NCBI GenBank assembly: GCA_002683135.1
Contig: NYSS01000099.1
Location: forward strand, 10,594-43,655
Length of the DNA: 33,062 nt
Source of the DNA: Planctomycetota bacterium
GTDB lineage: Bacteria > Planctomycetota > GCA-002687715
Reading direction: 5' to 3'
Of this stretch, positions 9,044 through 17,702 are shown one piece after another. The notes below the pieces were generated by a model that made no database searches, had not been told where the DNA came from, and saw nothing but the letters and a program-made list of their open reading frames with translations. Position 1 is the first letter of the stretch. The number at the start of each line of letters is the position of its first letter. A program made the position numbers and the translations under genes.

Positions 9044-9717
9044 GCCGTCGCCACCCCCAGCTCTGTGACGTCGAGGACACGGCCGAACCGGTCCAGGATG
9101 CCATGGTTGTGGGTAACCATGAGCAGGGTCGCGTCGCGCTCCTTGACCCGCTCGAACAGCAAGTCCAGCGTGACGCCCGCCGTGCGGGGGTCGAGGTTGC
9201 CCGTCGGCTCGTCGCACATCAGCAACTTTGGCTCGGTGATGAGCGCACGACAGATCGCGACGCGCTGACGCTCTCCCTGCGAGAGGCGCCTGGGGCGGCG
9301 CGCGAGCACGGGGCCGAGGCCCATGGAATCGGCGAGGCCACGAGCGCGATCAACGGTCGGCGGGTCAGCGACTAGGTGGCCGGTCACGTGATAGGGCAAC
9401 AGGATGTTCTCCAGCGCCGAGAGGTACTCGAGCAGCTCGAATTCCTGAAAGACAAGCCCGACGTTCGAGATGCGAAAGCGCCGGCGCTCACCGTCCGCCA
9501 ACAACGCCAGGTCCTGCCCATCGACCAAGACCCGGCCCCGATCCGCGACCAGGATGCCCGCGACCAGGTTCACCAGCGTCGTCTTTCCCGTGCCGCTCGG
9601 ACCGATGCACGCGACGTGCTCCCCCGCGTCGATGGCCAGGTCGTCCACGCGCAACTCGAATCCTCCGTCGCCATACGCGAAACGGAGCTCCTCCATGGCG
9701 ATCATCGGGGCGCTCAT
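9040..9717 (-). CDS. ABC transporter ATP-binding protein, LolD/MacB type
   Basis: 225 residues from ATG 9717, which overlaps the preceding stop as ATGA; the open frame further upstream is not used. All nucleotide-binding motifs are present: Walker A GPSGTGKT (39-46), Q-loop Gln91, signature LSQGERQR (145-152), Walker B LLMCDE (165-170) with the following PTGNLD, and the H-loop His203. The PTGNLD D-loop and the small size match the LolD/MacB/FtsE group, which works with FtsX-type permeases. It powers the permease at 9043-7877. Overlaps on both sides indicate one polycistronic message. Confidence 0.9.
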   Translation of the reverse strand: MSAPMIAMEELRFAYGDGGFELRVDDLAIDAGEHVACIGPSGTGKTTLVNLVAGILVADRGRVLVDGQDLALLADGERRRFRISNVGLVFQEFELLEYLSALENILLPYHVTGHLVADPPTVDRARGLADSMGLGPVLARRPRRLSQGERQRVAICRALITEPKLLMCDEPTGNLDPRTAGVTLDLLFERVKERDATLLMVTHNHGILDRFGRVLDVTELGVATA

Positions 9718-10994
9718 TTCTTGCCGCCCCCGGCAGCCCTGGGCCTGACGGGCTCGGGGATGGTGGCGTCGACCTGCTTTTGTTCGAGCGTCTGACTCGC
9801 GGAGATGCGCCAGCCGCCTTCGGTCTCCACGACCGAGTAGAGCGCCTGGTACTCGTTGGTCCGGTGGTGCGAGTGCCCCCAGTGGAACACCGACCCGTCC
9901 ACCTGCCACCGAGCCCGGACCTGAAAGCCGGGGCGGCCCCCCACCGCGCCGATGTCCTCGACATCCGACTCGCTCATTCGAACGGCGGTGACGCGGCTGA
10001 CCGCCCCGCCCTCCTCCTGCATCACCAGGCTGGCGTAGACCTCGTTGTAGAGGCTCTCCAGCAGCTCACCATCGACGCTGCGCGCGAGCGCGTCGTAGAT
10101 CTCCGACTCCTCGATGAAGTGGAAGGCGCTGTAGATGTTGGCGTGAAGCGGCCGGAAGATCTCCAGCGCCTCGCCCTTGGTTGGCGGAGCCGCGCCGCCT
10201 CCCGCCGTGGGGATGGACACGCGCAAGAAGGGCCACGCGATCGCGGCGACGATCAACCCGACGACCACAGCCCGACCGTAAACCCCCTGGCCCCGGCGGA
10301 GACGTCCGGTGACGACGCCGAACACACCCCAGATCAGCAGCAACGCCAGCACCGACGCGGAGATCGCCGGAACGGACACCACCGCGCCGGGCTTTCCGCT
10401 CACCACCGGGACCTGAAGGAAGCGGTCCTTCGGCCCGATCTCCGAACGGTGCCACGTGTACTCGGGCTCGTCCTTGAGGAAGATGATCACCTCCTCCTCT
10501 CCCTGCGCGAGGATCACGGCCGCGACCTCCATGGGAGGAGCCTCCGACTCGAAGCCCAGCGCATAGTCGGGAGGAAACGGACCCCAGACGAAGTTCACTC
10601 GCGCCGGCGGCGACAGCGCCGCATAGGTGAGCGTCAGGCGCACCTTGAACAGCGCCCGCATGCCGAAGCGCGGGAACAACGGGAGCAAGCTGTGCTCCGG
10701 CTCGGGGACCTCGAACCGCGTCGCCTGCGGCGTCACCTCGATCCCGTCGACGCGGACCTTGTTGTGCTGCTTGAAGTACGCGACCAGCGCGGAGCGGAGC
10801 GGCTCCTCCTCGTCCGGCGCCAGGTCCTCCTTGTCGCTCCGGGGGACATCCACGATCTCGTCGCAGAAGACGAGGTTCATCATGATGGCCGCGACGACCT
10901 TGCCGTCCTCGATGCGGACGCGCACGTCGACGTCCGGGCCGTCGTTGGGGTGGCCGATAATCGCGGCCAGCAGGATCGCAAGGGGCGCCATCAT
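9714..10994 (-). CDS. Membrane protein of unknown function, first gene of the ABC/ZnuA operon
   Basis: 426 residues from ATG 10994; an in-frame TTG lies 9 bases upstream, but ATG is preferred. The N-terminus is a signal peptide (APLAILLAAIIG). A predicted exported domain follows (about 15-205, with DVDVRVRIEDGKVVAAI at its start). Two membrane segments lie near 205-230 and 245-265, and a C-terminal domain holds a His-rich HWGHSHH near residue 380. I do not recognise the family. Its place at the head of a four-gene coupled operon with a metal-binding lipoprotein suggests it is an accessory part of the same transport or metal-handling process; the HWGHSHH cluster would fit metal binding but this is inference. 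It is divergent from the M28 peptidase gene. Confidence 0.6.
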   Translation of the reverse strand: MMAPLAILLAAIIGHPNDGPDVDVRVRIEDGKVVAAIMMNLVFCDEIVDVPRSDKEDLAPDEEEPLRSALVAYFKQHNKVRVDGIEVTPQATRFEVPEPEHSLLPLFPRFGMRALFKVRLTLTYAALSPPARVNFVWGPFPPDYALGFESEAPPMEVAAVILAQGEEEVIIFLKDEPEYTWHRSEIGPKDRFLQVPVVSGKPGAVVSVPAISASVLALLLIWGVFGVVTGRLRRGQGVYGRAVVVGLIVAAIAWPFLRVSIPTAGGGAAPPTKGEALEIFRPLHANIYSAFHFIEESEIYDALARSVDGELLESLYNEVYASLVMQEEGGAVSRVTAVRMSESDVEDIGAVGGRPGFQVRARWQVDGSVFHWGHSHHRTNEYQALYSVVETEGGWRISASQTLEQKQVDATIPEPVRPRAAGGGKK

Positions 10995-11153
10995 GTGCCC
11001 CAATCCTCGCCCCGGAGCCTCGAGCCTTCAACGGTCCTACCGCATCGAAAATCTGGCGAGGCCGGGAATCACCCCTCCGCGATGGGGCCCCCTCCCGCCC
11101 GCGCCCCATTCTGGATATCATGGCCACCCTTCTTTCTCGTGAGGCTCAACAAG

Positions 11154-12713
11154 ATGAACCGCATTCCAGTGTTTGTGACCGCTTGCCTGCTTCTGCTGCC
11201 CTCGGCGCTGGTCGCCCAGACGCCTATCGCGGACGCCAAAAAGGCTGTCTCCGCAGAGGTCCTGAAGTTCGAGGAGCACGTGGTCACCCTCTCCAACCCC
11301 TTCTTCGAGGGTCGCGTGCCTGGGTCCAACGGCATGGAGGTCGCCAAGGACTACATGGAGTTCTGGTTCAAACAGTACGGCCTCGTCCCGTCGTTCTCCG
11401 ACGAGAAGGGCAACGCAAACGGCAGCTGGCGCCAGCCATTCCCCCTGGGAGGGAAGGTCCAGGTCTCCGCCGAAGCGATGCAGGTCGGCGACCGAAAGCT
11501 CATCGCTGCCCAGGACTTCCTCGCGTTGCCCATCGGAGGATCGGGCAAGGTCGACGCGCCCCTCGTCTTCTGTGGCTACGGGATTCGCACAGGCCCCGAC
11601 GGTTTCTCCAACCTTCCAGGGGACGTGGACCTGGACGGCAAAATCGCCGTCGTGTTCAGCCACGAACCCATGGACGACGCCGGCAAGAGCCAATGGGCCA
11701 CAGCCAGGCGTGACTGGTCCCGGCGCCGGCTCACGCGGTTCAAGGCCAGCGCCCTCGGGAGAGTGGGGGCCAAGGGCCTGATCGTGATCCCAGCGCCGGG
11801 CGTCTCGGACCCGGAGGCGGGGATCCTGGACCGAGGCCGGGCCACGCGCGTCCGCTCAGACGCGATCCCGGTGATGCACGTCACCGCGGCGGTGGGCAAG
11901 GAAATCCTGAAGGACTCCGGCAAGTCGGCCATGGACTTGCGGAAGATGTCCGACGCCGGCGAGGCGATGCTGCCGTTGCAAACAAAGGTCTCCATCTCGG
12001 CCACCGTCGAGCTCGAGCGCACCATGGCAGAGAACGTCGCCGGCACGATCCCGGGCCGCGGCGCCCTCAAGGATGAAATCGTGATCATCGGCGCCCACCT
12101 CGATCACCTCGGAATGGGCTACTTCGGATCCCGCGGCGGGTCTGGCAAGCTGCACCCCGGTGCCGACGACAACGCCACCGGTGCCGCCGCGGTGATCATG
12201 CTCGCCGAACGCCTCGCCGCGCACTACAAATCGCTGCCACCGGACCAGCCCGCCCGGTCCATCGTCTGCGTCGGCTGGAGCGCCGAGGAGTCGGGCCTCA
12301 ACGGCTCCCGCTTCTACGTCAACAACCCGATCGGCAAGATCGAGGACCACGCCCTCTGCATCAACTTCGACATGATCGGACGGGTCGAAGGCAAGCGCCT
12401 CAAGTTCGCCGGCACGACATCCGGCACTGGCATGGAGGCCTGGCTGGAGCCGATAATCAAGGGCTCGGACCTCGAACTGCAGACCAGCAGCCGCATGAGC
12501 GGCGGCTCGGATCACATGTCGTTCATGCAAAAGCAGGTGCCCTACCTGTTCAGCATCAACGATCTCCACGCCGACTATCACACGCCACGGGACACCAGCG
12601 CCAAGATCAACTGCGTCGACGGGGTGAAGGTGGTCGATCTGTACGAGAGCGTAGGGAAGATCATCTCCACCCTGCCCGAGAAGCCCAAGTGGGTGGGCCG
12701 CAGCCGGCGATAG
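11154..12713 (+). CDS. Secreted M28 family zinc aminopeptidase
   Basis: 519 residues. ATG 11154 is chosen because a signal peptide (VFVTACLLLLPSALVAQ) follows it and GAGG lies 9 bases upstream; the frame is open far upstream but that is shadow of the opposite gene. A PA-like insert is likely in the middle part (about 120-270). The M28 metal and catalytic residues are in order: His315 in AHLDHLG, Asp338/Asp339 in PGADDNATG, Glu378/Glu379 in AEESGLNG, Asp406 in NFDMIG and His476 in YHTPRD. It should be a two-zinc exopeptidase that removes N-terminal residues from peptides outside the cytoplasm. It converges on pyrE with only 9 bases between them. Confidence 0.9.
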   Translation: MNRIPVFVTACLLLLPSALVAQTPIADAKKAVSAEVLKFEEHVVTLSNPFFEGRVPGSNGMEVAKDYMEFWFKQYGLVPSFSDEKGNANGSWRQPFPLGGKVQVSAEAMQVGDRKLIAAQDFLALPIGGSGKVDAPLVFCGYGIRTGPDGFSNLPGDVDLDGKIAVVFSHEPMDDAGKSQWATARRDWSRRRLTRFKASALGRVGAKGLIVIPAPGVSDPEAGILDRGRATRVRSDAIPVMHVTAAVGKEILKDSGKSAMDLRKMSDAGEAMLPLQTKVSISATVELERTMAENVAGTIPGRGALKDEIVIIGAHLDHLGMGYFGSRGGSGKLHPGADDNATGAAAVIMLAERLAAHYKSLPPDQPARSIVCVGWSAEESGLNGSRFYVNNPIGKIEDHALCINFDMIGRVEGKRLKFAGTTSGTGMEAWLEPIIKGSDLELQTSSRMSGGSDHMSFMQKQVPYLFSINDLHADYHTPRDTSAKINCVDGVKVVDLYESVGKIISTLPEKPKWVGRSRR

Positions 12714-12722
12714 CCGGCCAGG

Positions 12723-13274
12723 TCAGATCGGCAAATCGTCGCGGCCGAAGACGAACTCGAGTTCGTAGCCGGCCGCGGCGAACGCCTCCGACGCTCCTTC
12801 GCCTCGATCAACGAGGCAGATGACGCGGCGCACGTCGCCGCCGGCATCCTTGACCAGCTCCGCGGCCTTCAACGTCGAGCCTCCGGTGGTCGTCGTGTCC
12901 TCCACCAACGCCACCGACATCCCGTCACGGAACGCCCCCTCCACCTGGCGACCGAGCCCGTGCTTCTTCGCCTCCTTGCGGACGAAGAACCCGAGCAGGC
13001 CTGCCATGCCGTCATCGCGCGCGGCCGCCCCGAGCACCGCGGAAACAAGCGGGACTGCGCCCACCGCCATGCCCCCCACGCCCTCGACGTGGGGGCCGTC
13101 CTTCAGCTTCTCCAGGACCAGCTGACCCGCCAGCGCCACGCCTTGAGGACGCATCAGGGTCTGCCGCAAATCAAGATAGAAGTCGCTCTCACGCCCGCTG
13201 GCCAGGACCACCTTCCGGCGCTCGAAGGAGACCTCGAGAATGAGCTCCAGCAGCGCGCTTCTTGGATCGCTCAC
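12723..13274 (-). CDS. pyrE: Orotate phosphoribosyltransferase
   Basis: 183 residues. PyrE joins orotate and PRPP to make orotidine 5'-monophosphate in pyrimidine synthesis, in the cytoplasm. The PRPP-binding motif VALVEDTTTTGGSTLKA (121-137) and the flexible-loop FVRKEAKKHG (97-106) with its conserved Lys residues are both present. The start is a GTG at 13274 that overlaps the metG stop as GTGA, and AGGAGG lies 7 bases upstream inside the end of metG, so it has strong initiation of its own while being coupled to metG. Length is slightly under the usual 200-215, but the core is complete. Confidence 0.9.
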   Translation of the reverse strand: MSDPRSALLELILEVSFERRKVVLASGRESDFYLDLRQTLMRPQGVALAGQLVLEKLKDGPHVEGVGGMAVGAVPLVSAVLGAAARDDGMAGLLGFFVRKEAKKHGLGRQVEGAFRDGMSVALVEDTTTTGGSTLKAAELVKDAGGDVRRVICLVDRGEGASEAFAAAGYELEFVFGRDDLPI

Positions 13275-13945
13275 GCCTTCTCCTCCTGGTAGCGAGCGAA
13301 CAACGGGTCGCCCTTTTCAATCGGTGTCCCGGGGACCCCGCCACCCCATGCCATCCACGCCATGAACGCGTCCTCCCCCATCGCCTCGGGATCGGAGAGT
13401 CCGTAGCGTCGCCACAGTTCCCCCATGCGATCCGGCAAGATGGGGCGAAGCAGCATGGAGCCGATGCGGATTCCCTCGGCGCAGTGGTACAGGATCGAAC
13501 TCACGGCCGCCCCCTGGGCGGGGTCCTTGGCGAGCTTGAACGGCTGCGTACGGTCGATGTAGAGGTCGACGGCGCGGAACACATCCACAGCCGCCTGGGC
13601 AGCGAGTTCGAGGCGGAACGCCTCGAACCCCTTCACATAGCGGGCGACGGAACCCGACACGGCGGACTGCAGCGCCTCCGTCCCCTCGACCTCCTCAGTG
13701 GCTTCGGGTAGGACGCCGTCGCAATACCGACCGATCATGCTCGCGACGCGGCTCGCCCCGTTGCCGACCACGTTCGCCAACTCTTTGTTATAGGCCTCGA
13801 TGAAGCGCGACTCGGCGAAATCCCGATCACCCGTCCCGATAGGGCCGTAGCCGATGAGGAAGTACCGCAGCGCGTCGAGCCCGAAGGTGTCCACGTAGTA
13901 GCTGATCTTCTCCAGGTCGACGAAGTTGCCGAGGCTCTTGCTCAT
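13271..13945 (-). CDS. MetRS C-terminal part, openable from the Met of KMSKS
   Basis: This is the 224-residue second part of metG, readable as its own ORF. Its first ATG (13943-13945) is the methionine of the KMSKS motif, two codons after the in-frame TAG, and GAGGG lies 7 bases upstream, a reasonable ribosome binding site for restart. A restarted product would lose the first Lys of KMSKS but keep MSKS with the second Lys, the one most important for catalysis in MetRS. It then carries the stem-contact and anticodon-binding helices. Whether it is made separately is unknown. Confidence 0.45.
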   Translation of the reverse strand: MSKSLGNFVDLEKISYYVDTFGLDALRYFLIGYGPIGTGDRDFAESRFIEAYNKELANVVGNGASRVASMIGRYCDGVLPEATEEVEGTEALQSAVSGSVARYVKGFEAFRLELAAQAAVDVFRAVDLYIDRTQPFKLAKDPAQGAAVSSILYHCAEGIRIGSMLLRPILPDRMGELWRRYGLSDPEAMGEDAFMAWMAWGGGVPGTPIEKGDPLFARYQEEKA

Positions 13946-14854
13946 CTTCTAGCCCTCGGCGATCCAGAAGCTGTGCGAACAGATCTGGCGCGGAACGCGG
14001 ATCCACTCGTTCCCGGGGATCTTGCCGAGAGCCATCAACATGGCAGGCCAGATGGCTGCGTGAAACCACAGAATGTCCTTGGCCAGCAGGTGAACGTCGG
14101 CCGGCCAGAACCTCCGGCGATCCTCCGTGTCGACGGTCGTGAGGTAATTGAACAAGGCATCGATCCACACGTAGATCGTGTGCTCGGAGTCACCGGGGAC
14201 AGGGATGCCCCAGCCCGCGGCCCCGGTTCGCGACATGGGGACATCGAGCAGGCCTTCGTTGATCCTGCCCACCAGCTCGTTCATACGCGCTTCGGGCACG
14301 ATGAAGTCCGGCTGCTGCTCGAGATGGGCGAGCAACGCGTCGGAATACTCGCTGAGCTTGAAGAAGTAGTTCTTCTCCGACTTCTTGACCAGCGGCTTCC
14401 CGTTGATCGGTGACTTGAACTCGTACTCCCGCGCCTTGTTCTCCGGGACGTACTCCTCCTGCCCGGCGTCGTACCAGCCTTCGTATTCCCCCAGGTAGAC
14501 GTCTCCGGTCTCCATCAGTTGGGAGATGTAGCGCGTCACGCCCTCCTTGTGGCGATCCTGGCTGGTGCGAATGAAGTCGTCGTGGGTTGTCCCCAGGTCA
14601 TTGAACGTACGCTCGAAATACTCTGCGTTGCGATCGGCCCACTCCTGCGCCGTCACCCCGTTCTCGGCCGCCTTGTCGGCCACCTTGGCGGCATGCTCGT
14701 CCGTGCCGGTGAGGAAGAACACGTCGAGGCCGCGCAGCCGTTTGAAGCGCGCCACCGCGTCCGCCACCGTCGTGCTGTAGACGTGCCCGATATGCGGGCG
14801 GTCGTTCACGTAGTAGATGGGCGTCGTGATGTAGTACTGGTTCCTGTCGGACAT
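13271..14854 (-). pseudogene. metG: Methionyl-tRNA synthetase gene, interrupted by an in-frame TAG before KMSKS
   Basis: The enzyme charges tRNA-Met with methionine and is essential. The N-terminal part (13949-14854, 301 residues from ATG 14854) has the HIGH motif (21-24) and the TGTDEHAAKV segment; the zinc-knuckle cysteines are absent (YEGWYDAGQEEYV), as in zinc-free MetRS. It ends WIAEG-TAG. The frame continues directly as KMSKSLGNFVD through the anticodon-binding helices to 13271. With the TAG (13949-13951) decoded, the protein would be 527 residues, normal for a MetRS without the C-terminal tRNA-binding domain. Only one codon is wrong, at a position where relatives have Gln, Lys or Glu. 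It may be a true nonsense mutation, a consensus error, readthrough, or a split enzyme. It is coupled to pyrE downstream. Confidence 0.8.
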
Positions 14855-14910
14855 CGCGGGCATTCTACGAGCGAGGCTCCCCAAACGAAGCCCCTGTTAG
14901 CACGAACCCC

Positions 14911-15078
14911 ATGAAGTCCGCGGCTATCGCCCTCCTGGCCGGAGCATCCATCGGCTTTTTCTCCATGCCCGGCGAGCGAGAGCTCGTGGAGAAGCGCATG
15001 GACCAGCTCCTCCTGTTCTCCGATCTCCACCAGCGCCCGCTGATCACCACGCTTGAGAATGTCAGGCGTCCCCCGTAA
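14911..15078 (+). CDS. Small exported protein, probably interrupted by TAA (frame continues to 15159)
   Basis: ATG 14911 opens a 55-residue ORF with a signal-like N-terminus (KSAAIALLAGASIGFFSMPG) followed by a charged helix (ERELVEKRMDQLLLFSDLHQ). It ends at TAA 15076-15078, yet the same frame continues for 26 more codons to TGA 15157-15159, with nearly every third base G or C and a protein-like SDAFKERKRRIGKALSSPYD. The whole would be an 82-codon gene with one stop inside. The function is not recognised. It is divergent from metG and its tail overlaps the end of rluB. It may be a decayed gene or a short gene followed by chance sequence. Confidence 0.4.
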   Translation: MKSAAIALLAGASIGFFSMPGERELVEKRMDQLLLFSDLHQRPLITTLENVRRPP

Positions 15079-15131
15079 AGCGACGCCTTCAAGGAGCGCA
15101 AGAGACGCATCGGGAAGGCGCTCAGCTCGCC

Positions 15132-15890
15132 CTACGACCTGCCGCCCTGGAGTCGCTGATTCCGTCCAGCCAGCAGATCGTCTATCTCCCGCTGCTCCAG
15201 TGAGCGGTGCGCGCCGACATCCAGATCACCCAGCGCGACCGTGCCGATCCGAACCCGGCGCAGCTCGAGGACAGGAAAACCGACCCGCGCGCACATGCGC
15301 CGAATCTCCCGGTTCTTTCCCTCAGCCAGCGTCAAGGTCAACACGGTCCGGGCATCTCCCAGCGGCCGCGCGCCGACCCGGCAAACCGCTGTGTCCATGT
15401 CCCCGATCCGCACCCCCTCTCGCAAGCGCTCCAGCGCCTCAGCGGTGGGCCTCCCCTTCACCAAGACCTCGTAGATCTTCTCGACCCCGTGCCGCGGATG
15501 GGCGACCTTCTCAGCGAAGCCACCATCGTTGGTCACCAGGATCAGCCCCGTGGAATCCGCGTCCAGCCGCCCGACCGGATAGAGCCGTCCGGCGCCGGGA
15601 GGGAGGCAGTCGATGACGCGCCGACGGCGCTCGTCATCCGCGTTCGTACAGACCACGCCCTTGGGCTTATTGAACGCGAAATGCACAGCGACTTGCAGGC
15701 TCACAGGGCGCCCATCGACGGTGACGACGCTCCGGCCGGGGACGACCTTCACCCCCGATTCGGGGACCGCATCGCCGTCGACCCGCACGCGGCCGTCACG
15801 GATGAGGTCATCCGCCGCCCGCCGACTACACACCCCGGCGAGGGCGAGAAAACGATTCAACCGGACGGGGTCAGGGAGGTCTTCGGTCAC
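15132..15890 (-). CDS. rluB: RsuA/RluB-family pseudouridine synthase
   Basis: 252 residues, starting at a GTG (15890). An N-terminal S4 RNA-binding domain (about 9-55: RLNRFLALAGVCSRRAADDLI) precedes the catalytic domain. The catalytic Asp110 lies in GRLDADSTGL, and the family-typical FNKPKGVVCT (about 73-82) and GKNREIRRM segments follow. It converts a specific uridine of rRNA to pseudouridine. RluB modifies 23S rRNA; the closely related RsuA and RluE/F groups cannot be fully excluded from sequence alone. It is divergent from the sulfatase gene, with about 130 bases between the starts. Confidence 0.85.
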   Translation of the reverse strand: MTEDLPDPVRLNRFLALAGVCSRRAADDLIRDGRVRVDGDAVPESGVKVVPGRSVVTVDGRPVSLQVAVHFAFNKPKGVVCTNADDERRRRVIDCLPPGAGRLYPVGRLDADSTGLILVTNDGGFAEKVAHPRHGVEKIYEVLVKGRPTAEALERLREGVRIGDMDTAVCRVGARPLGDARTVLTLTLAEGKNREIRRMCARVGFPVLELRRVRIGTVALGDLDVGAHRSLEQREIDDLLAGRNQRLQGGRS

Positions 15891-16021
15891 GGGTGCATCG
15901 TACCCGCGCCGGCCACGAACACCGGTGGTTCCACGCGTGGCCGAGCCGCGAGACTGGGGGCCGTCGCTTGACGCCCCTCCCGGACGCGGAGACGCTACCC
16001 CCCCTTCCTGAGGAGTTCAGT

Positions 16022-17458
16022 ATGCGCATCCGTTGCATCGCCCCCTTTGTCGCCCTGTGCTTGACCGCTCTCCTGCCGTCCCAGGATCGCCCGAACGTGG
16101 TGTACATCCTCGCGGATGACCTCGGGTACGGGGAGCTTGGCTGCTACGGGCAGCAGAAGATCAAGACACCACACATCGACCAGCTCGCCCGCGACGGCAT
16201 GCGCTTCACACAGCACTACTCCGGCGCGCCCGTATGCGCCCCATCCCGCTGTGTCCTGATGACCGGGCGCCACCTCTCACGTGCATGGATCCGTGGGAAC
16301 AAGCCGGTTCGGCCGGAGGGCCAATGGCCCATCCCCGATAACGCCCACACCGTCGCCGAAGTCATGAAGACCGCGGGATACACCACGGGGGCCATGGGCA
16401 AATGGGGCCTCGGGCCCGTGGGCTCATCCGGTGATCCCAACAGCCAGGGCTTTGACCTCTTCTACGGATACAACTGCCAGCGTGAGGCGCACAGCTACTA
16501 TCCGACTCACCTGTGGCTGAACCGTGAGCGTCACATCCTCGACAACCGCGCATTCAAGGCCCACCAGAAACTGAAAGAGGCGCCCGAGGACTACGCGCCG
16601 TTCTACGGCAACGAGTACGCCCCTGACCTCATGCTTCGCATGGCCAAGGCGTTCATCCGCCGCAATCAGCAACAGCCCTTTTTCCTGTATCTCCCGTTCG
16701 TCGAACCCCACGTCGCCATGCAGCCGCCCCAGGAGTGGGTCGATCGCTATCCGCGGGAGTGGGACAAAAAACCCTACCTGGGCGAGAAGAGCTACCTCCC
16801 TCATCCCCGACCACGGGCGGGATACGCAGCCATGATCAGCGATCTCGACGAGCACGTCGGCGCCGTCGTCGGCCTGCTCGACGCGCTCGATCTGTCAAAG
16901 CGCACCCTCGTGATCTTCTCCAGCGACAACGGGCCCACCCATGACGTCGGCGGCGTCGACACCAACTTCTTCGACAGCGCCGGGCCTCTCCGAGGCCGCA
17001 AAGGCAGCGTCTACGAAGGCGGGTTGCGGGTCCCCATGATCGCCCGGTGGCCAGGCAAGATCAGCGCTGGGTCCCAGAGTGATCACGTCTCCGGCTTTCA
17101 GGATCTCCTCCCCACCATGGCCGCGCTCACGGGGCAACCGGTGCCGGATGGCGTCGATGGGGTGAGCTACCTGCCCACCCTGTTAGGGAAATCGGGGCAA
17201 GAGCAGCATGATCACCTGGTCTGGGAGTTCTTCGGTTACCGAGGCCAGCAAGCCGTGCGCGCCGGCCGCTGGAAGGCAGTTCGGCAGAACCTGCATCGCG
17301 GCAACACGGCGGTCGAGCTCTACGATCTCGACAACGACCTGGCCGAGGCACGCGACGTGTCGAACCAGCATCCCGAGATCGTCAAGCGACTCACCGCCGT
17401 CATGGAGCGTGTCCGAGTCCCGAGCAAAGACTTCCCGATCAAGATGCTCGATGGGTAG
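16022..17458 (+). CDS. Secreted type I sulfatase (formylglycine-dependent)
   Basis: 478 residues. ATG 16022 is chosen because GGAG lies 6 bases upstream and a signal peptide (IAPFVALCLTALLPS) follows; the frame is open upstream without a better start. Metal-binding Asp32-Asp33 lie in YILADDLGYG. The formylglycine site is Cys72 in CAPSRCVLMTG (C-x-P-S-R), so an anaerobic or FGE-type maturase must act elsewhere in the genome. Further conserved pieces are GKWGLG, FFLYLPFVEPH and FSSDNGPT. It removes sulfate esters from sulfated glycans or aryl sulfates outside the cytoplasm; the substrate cannot be read from sequence. Such genes are very abundant in Planctomycetes. Confidence 0.92.
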   Translation: MRIRCIAPFVALCLTALLPSQDRPNVVYILADDLGYGELGCYGQQKIKTPHIDQLARDGMRFTQHYSGAPVCAPSRCVLMTGRHLSRAWIRGNKPVRPEGQWPIPDNAHTVAEVMKTAGYTTGAMGKWGLGPVGSSGDPNSQGFDLFYGYNCQREAHSYYPTHLWLNRERHILDNRAFKAHQKLKEAPEDYAPFYGNEYAPDLMLRMAKAFIRRNQQQPFFLYLPFVEPHVAMQPPQEWVDRYPREWDKKPYLGEKSYLPHPRPRAGYAAMISDLDEHVGAVVGLLDALDLSKRTLVIFSSDNGPTHDVGGVDTNFFDSAGPLRGRKGSVYEGGLRVPMIARWPGKISAGSQSDHVSGFQDLLPTMAALTGQPVPDGVDGVSYLPTLLGKSGQEQHDHLVWEFFGYRGQQAVRAGRWKAVRQNLHRGNTAVELYDLDNDLAEARDVSNQHPEIVKRLTAVMERVRVPSKDFPIKMLDG

Positions 17459-17700
17459 AAAAACAGCGACGGCGGCCCCTACATCCGCGTAGCTAGTGGT
17501 CGCCAGCGCTACGTGGACGCAGGAAAATGCGGGCCGCCGGAGCGGCCTCACGGGTGGGCTGCACCTGATCACCCGATGACACCGCGCCCCAAGTGCGGAA
17601 AACCTACATGGGCGGAGCTTCGGGTGGATCGCTACGGAATCGACGCAAGACGTTTCCGCGAGACCCGTTAGGGCTCCGGATTCCACCACCCTTCCTCTTG
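17459..17700. other. Intergenic region between sulfatase and leu leader, with a perfect hairpin
   Basis: No ORF here looks coding. A perfect 6-bp hairpin GGCCGC-CGGA-GCGGCC lies at 17532-17547 without a T-run; it may help end sulfatase transcription or be part of a structured RNA. No T-box consensus and no tRNA T-loop consensus were found by eye. Confidence 0.35.
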
Positions 17701-17702
17701 AA

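Noticed and set aside
9780-11153. 458-codon upstream extension of the M28 peptidase frame
   Set aside because: It is antisense to the ABC operon genes; the signal peptide and binding site place the start at 11154.
13949-13951. UAG reassigned to an amino acid
   Set aside because: UAG ends the metalloprotease, radical SAM, ZnuA, M28, rluB, sulfatase, TPR and leader-peptide genes, so it is a normal stop here.
17459-17700. T-box riboswitch or tRNA upstream of the leu genes
   Set aside because: No T-box sequence and no tRNA T-loop consensus; the leader peptide and attenuator explain the regulation.
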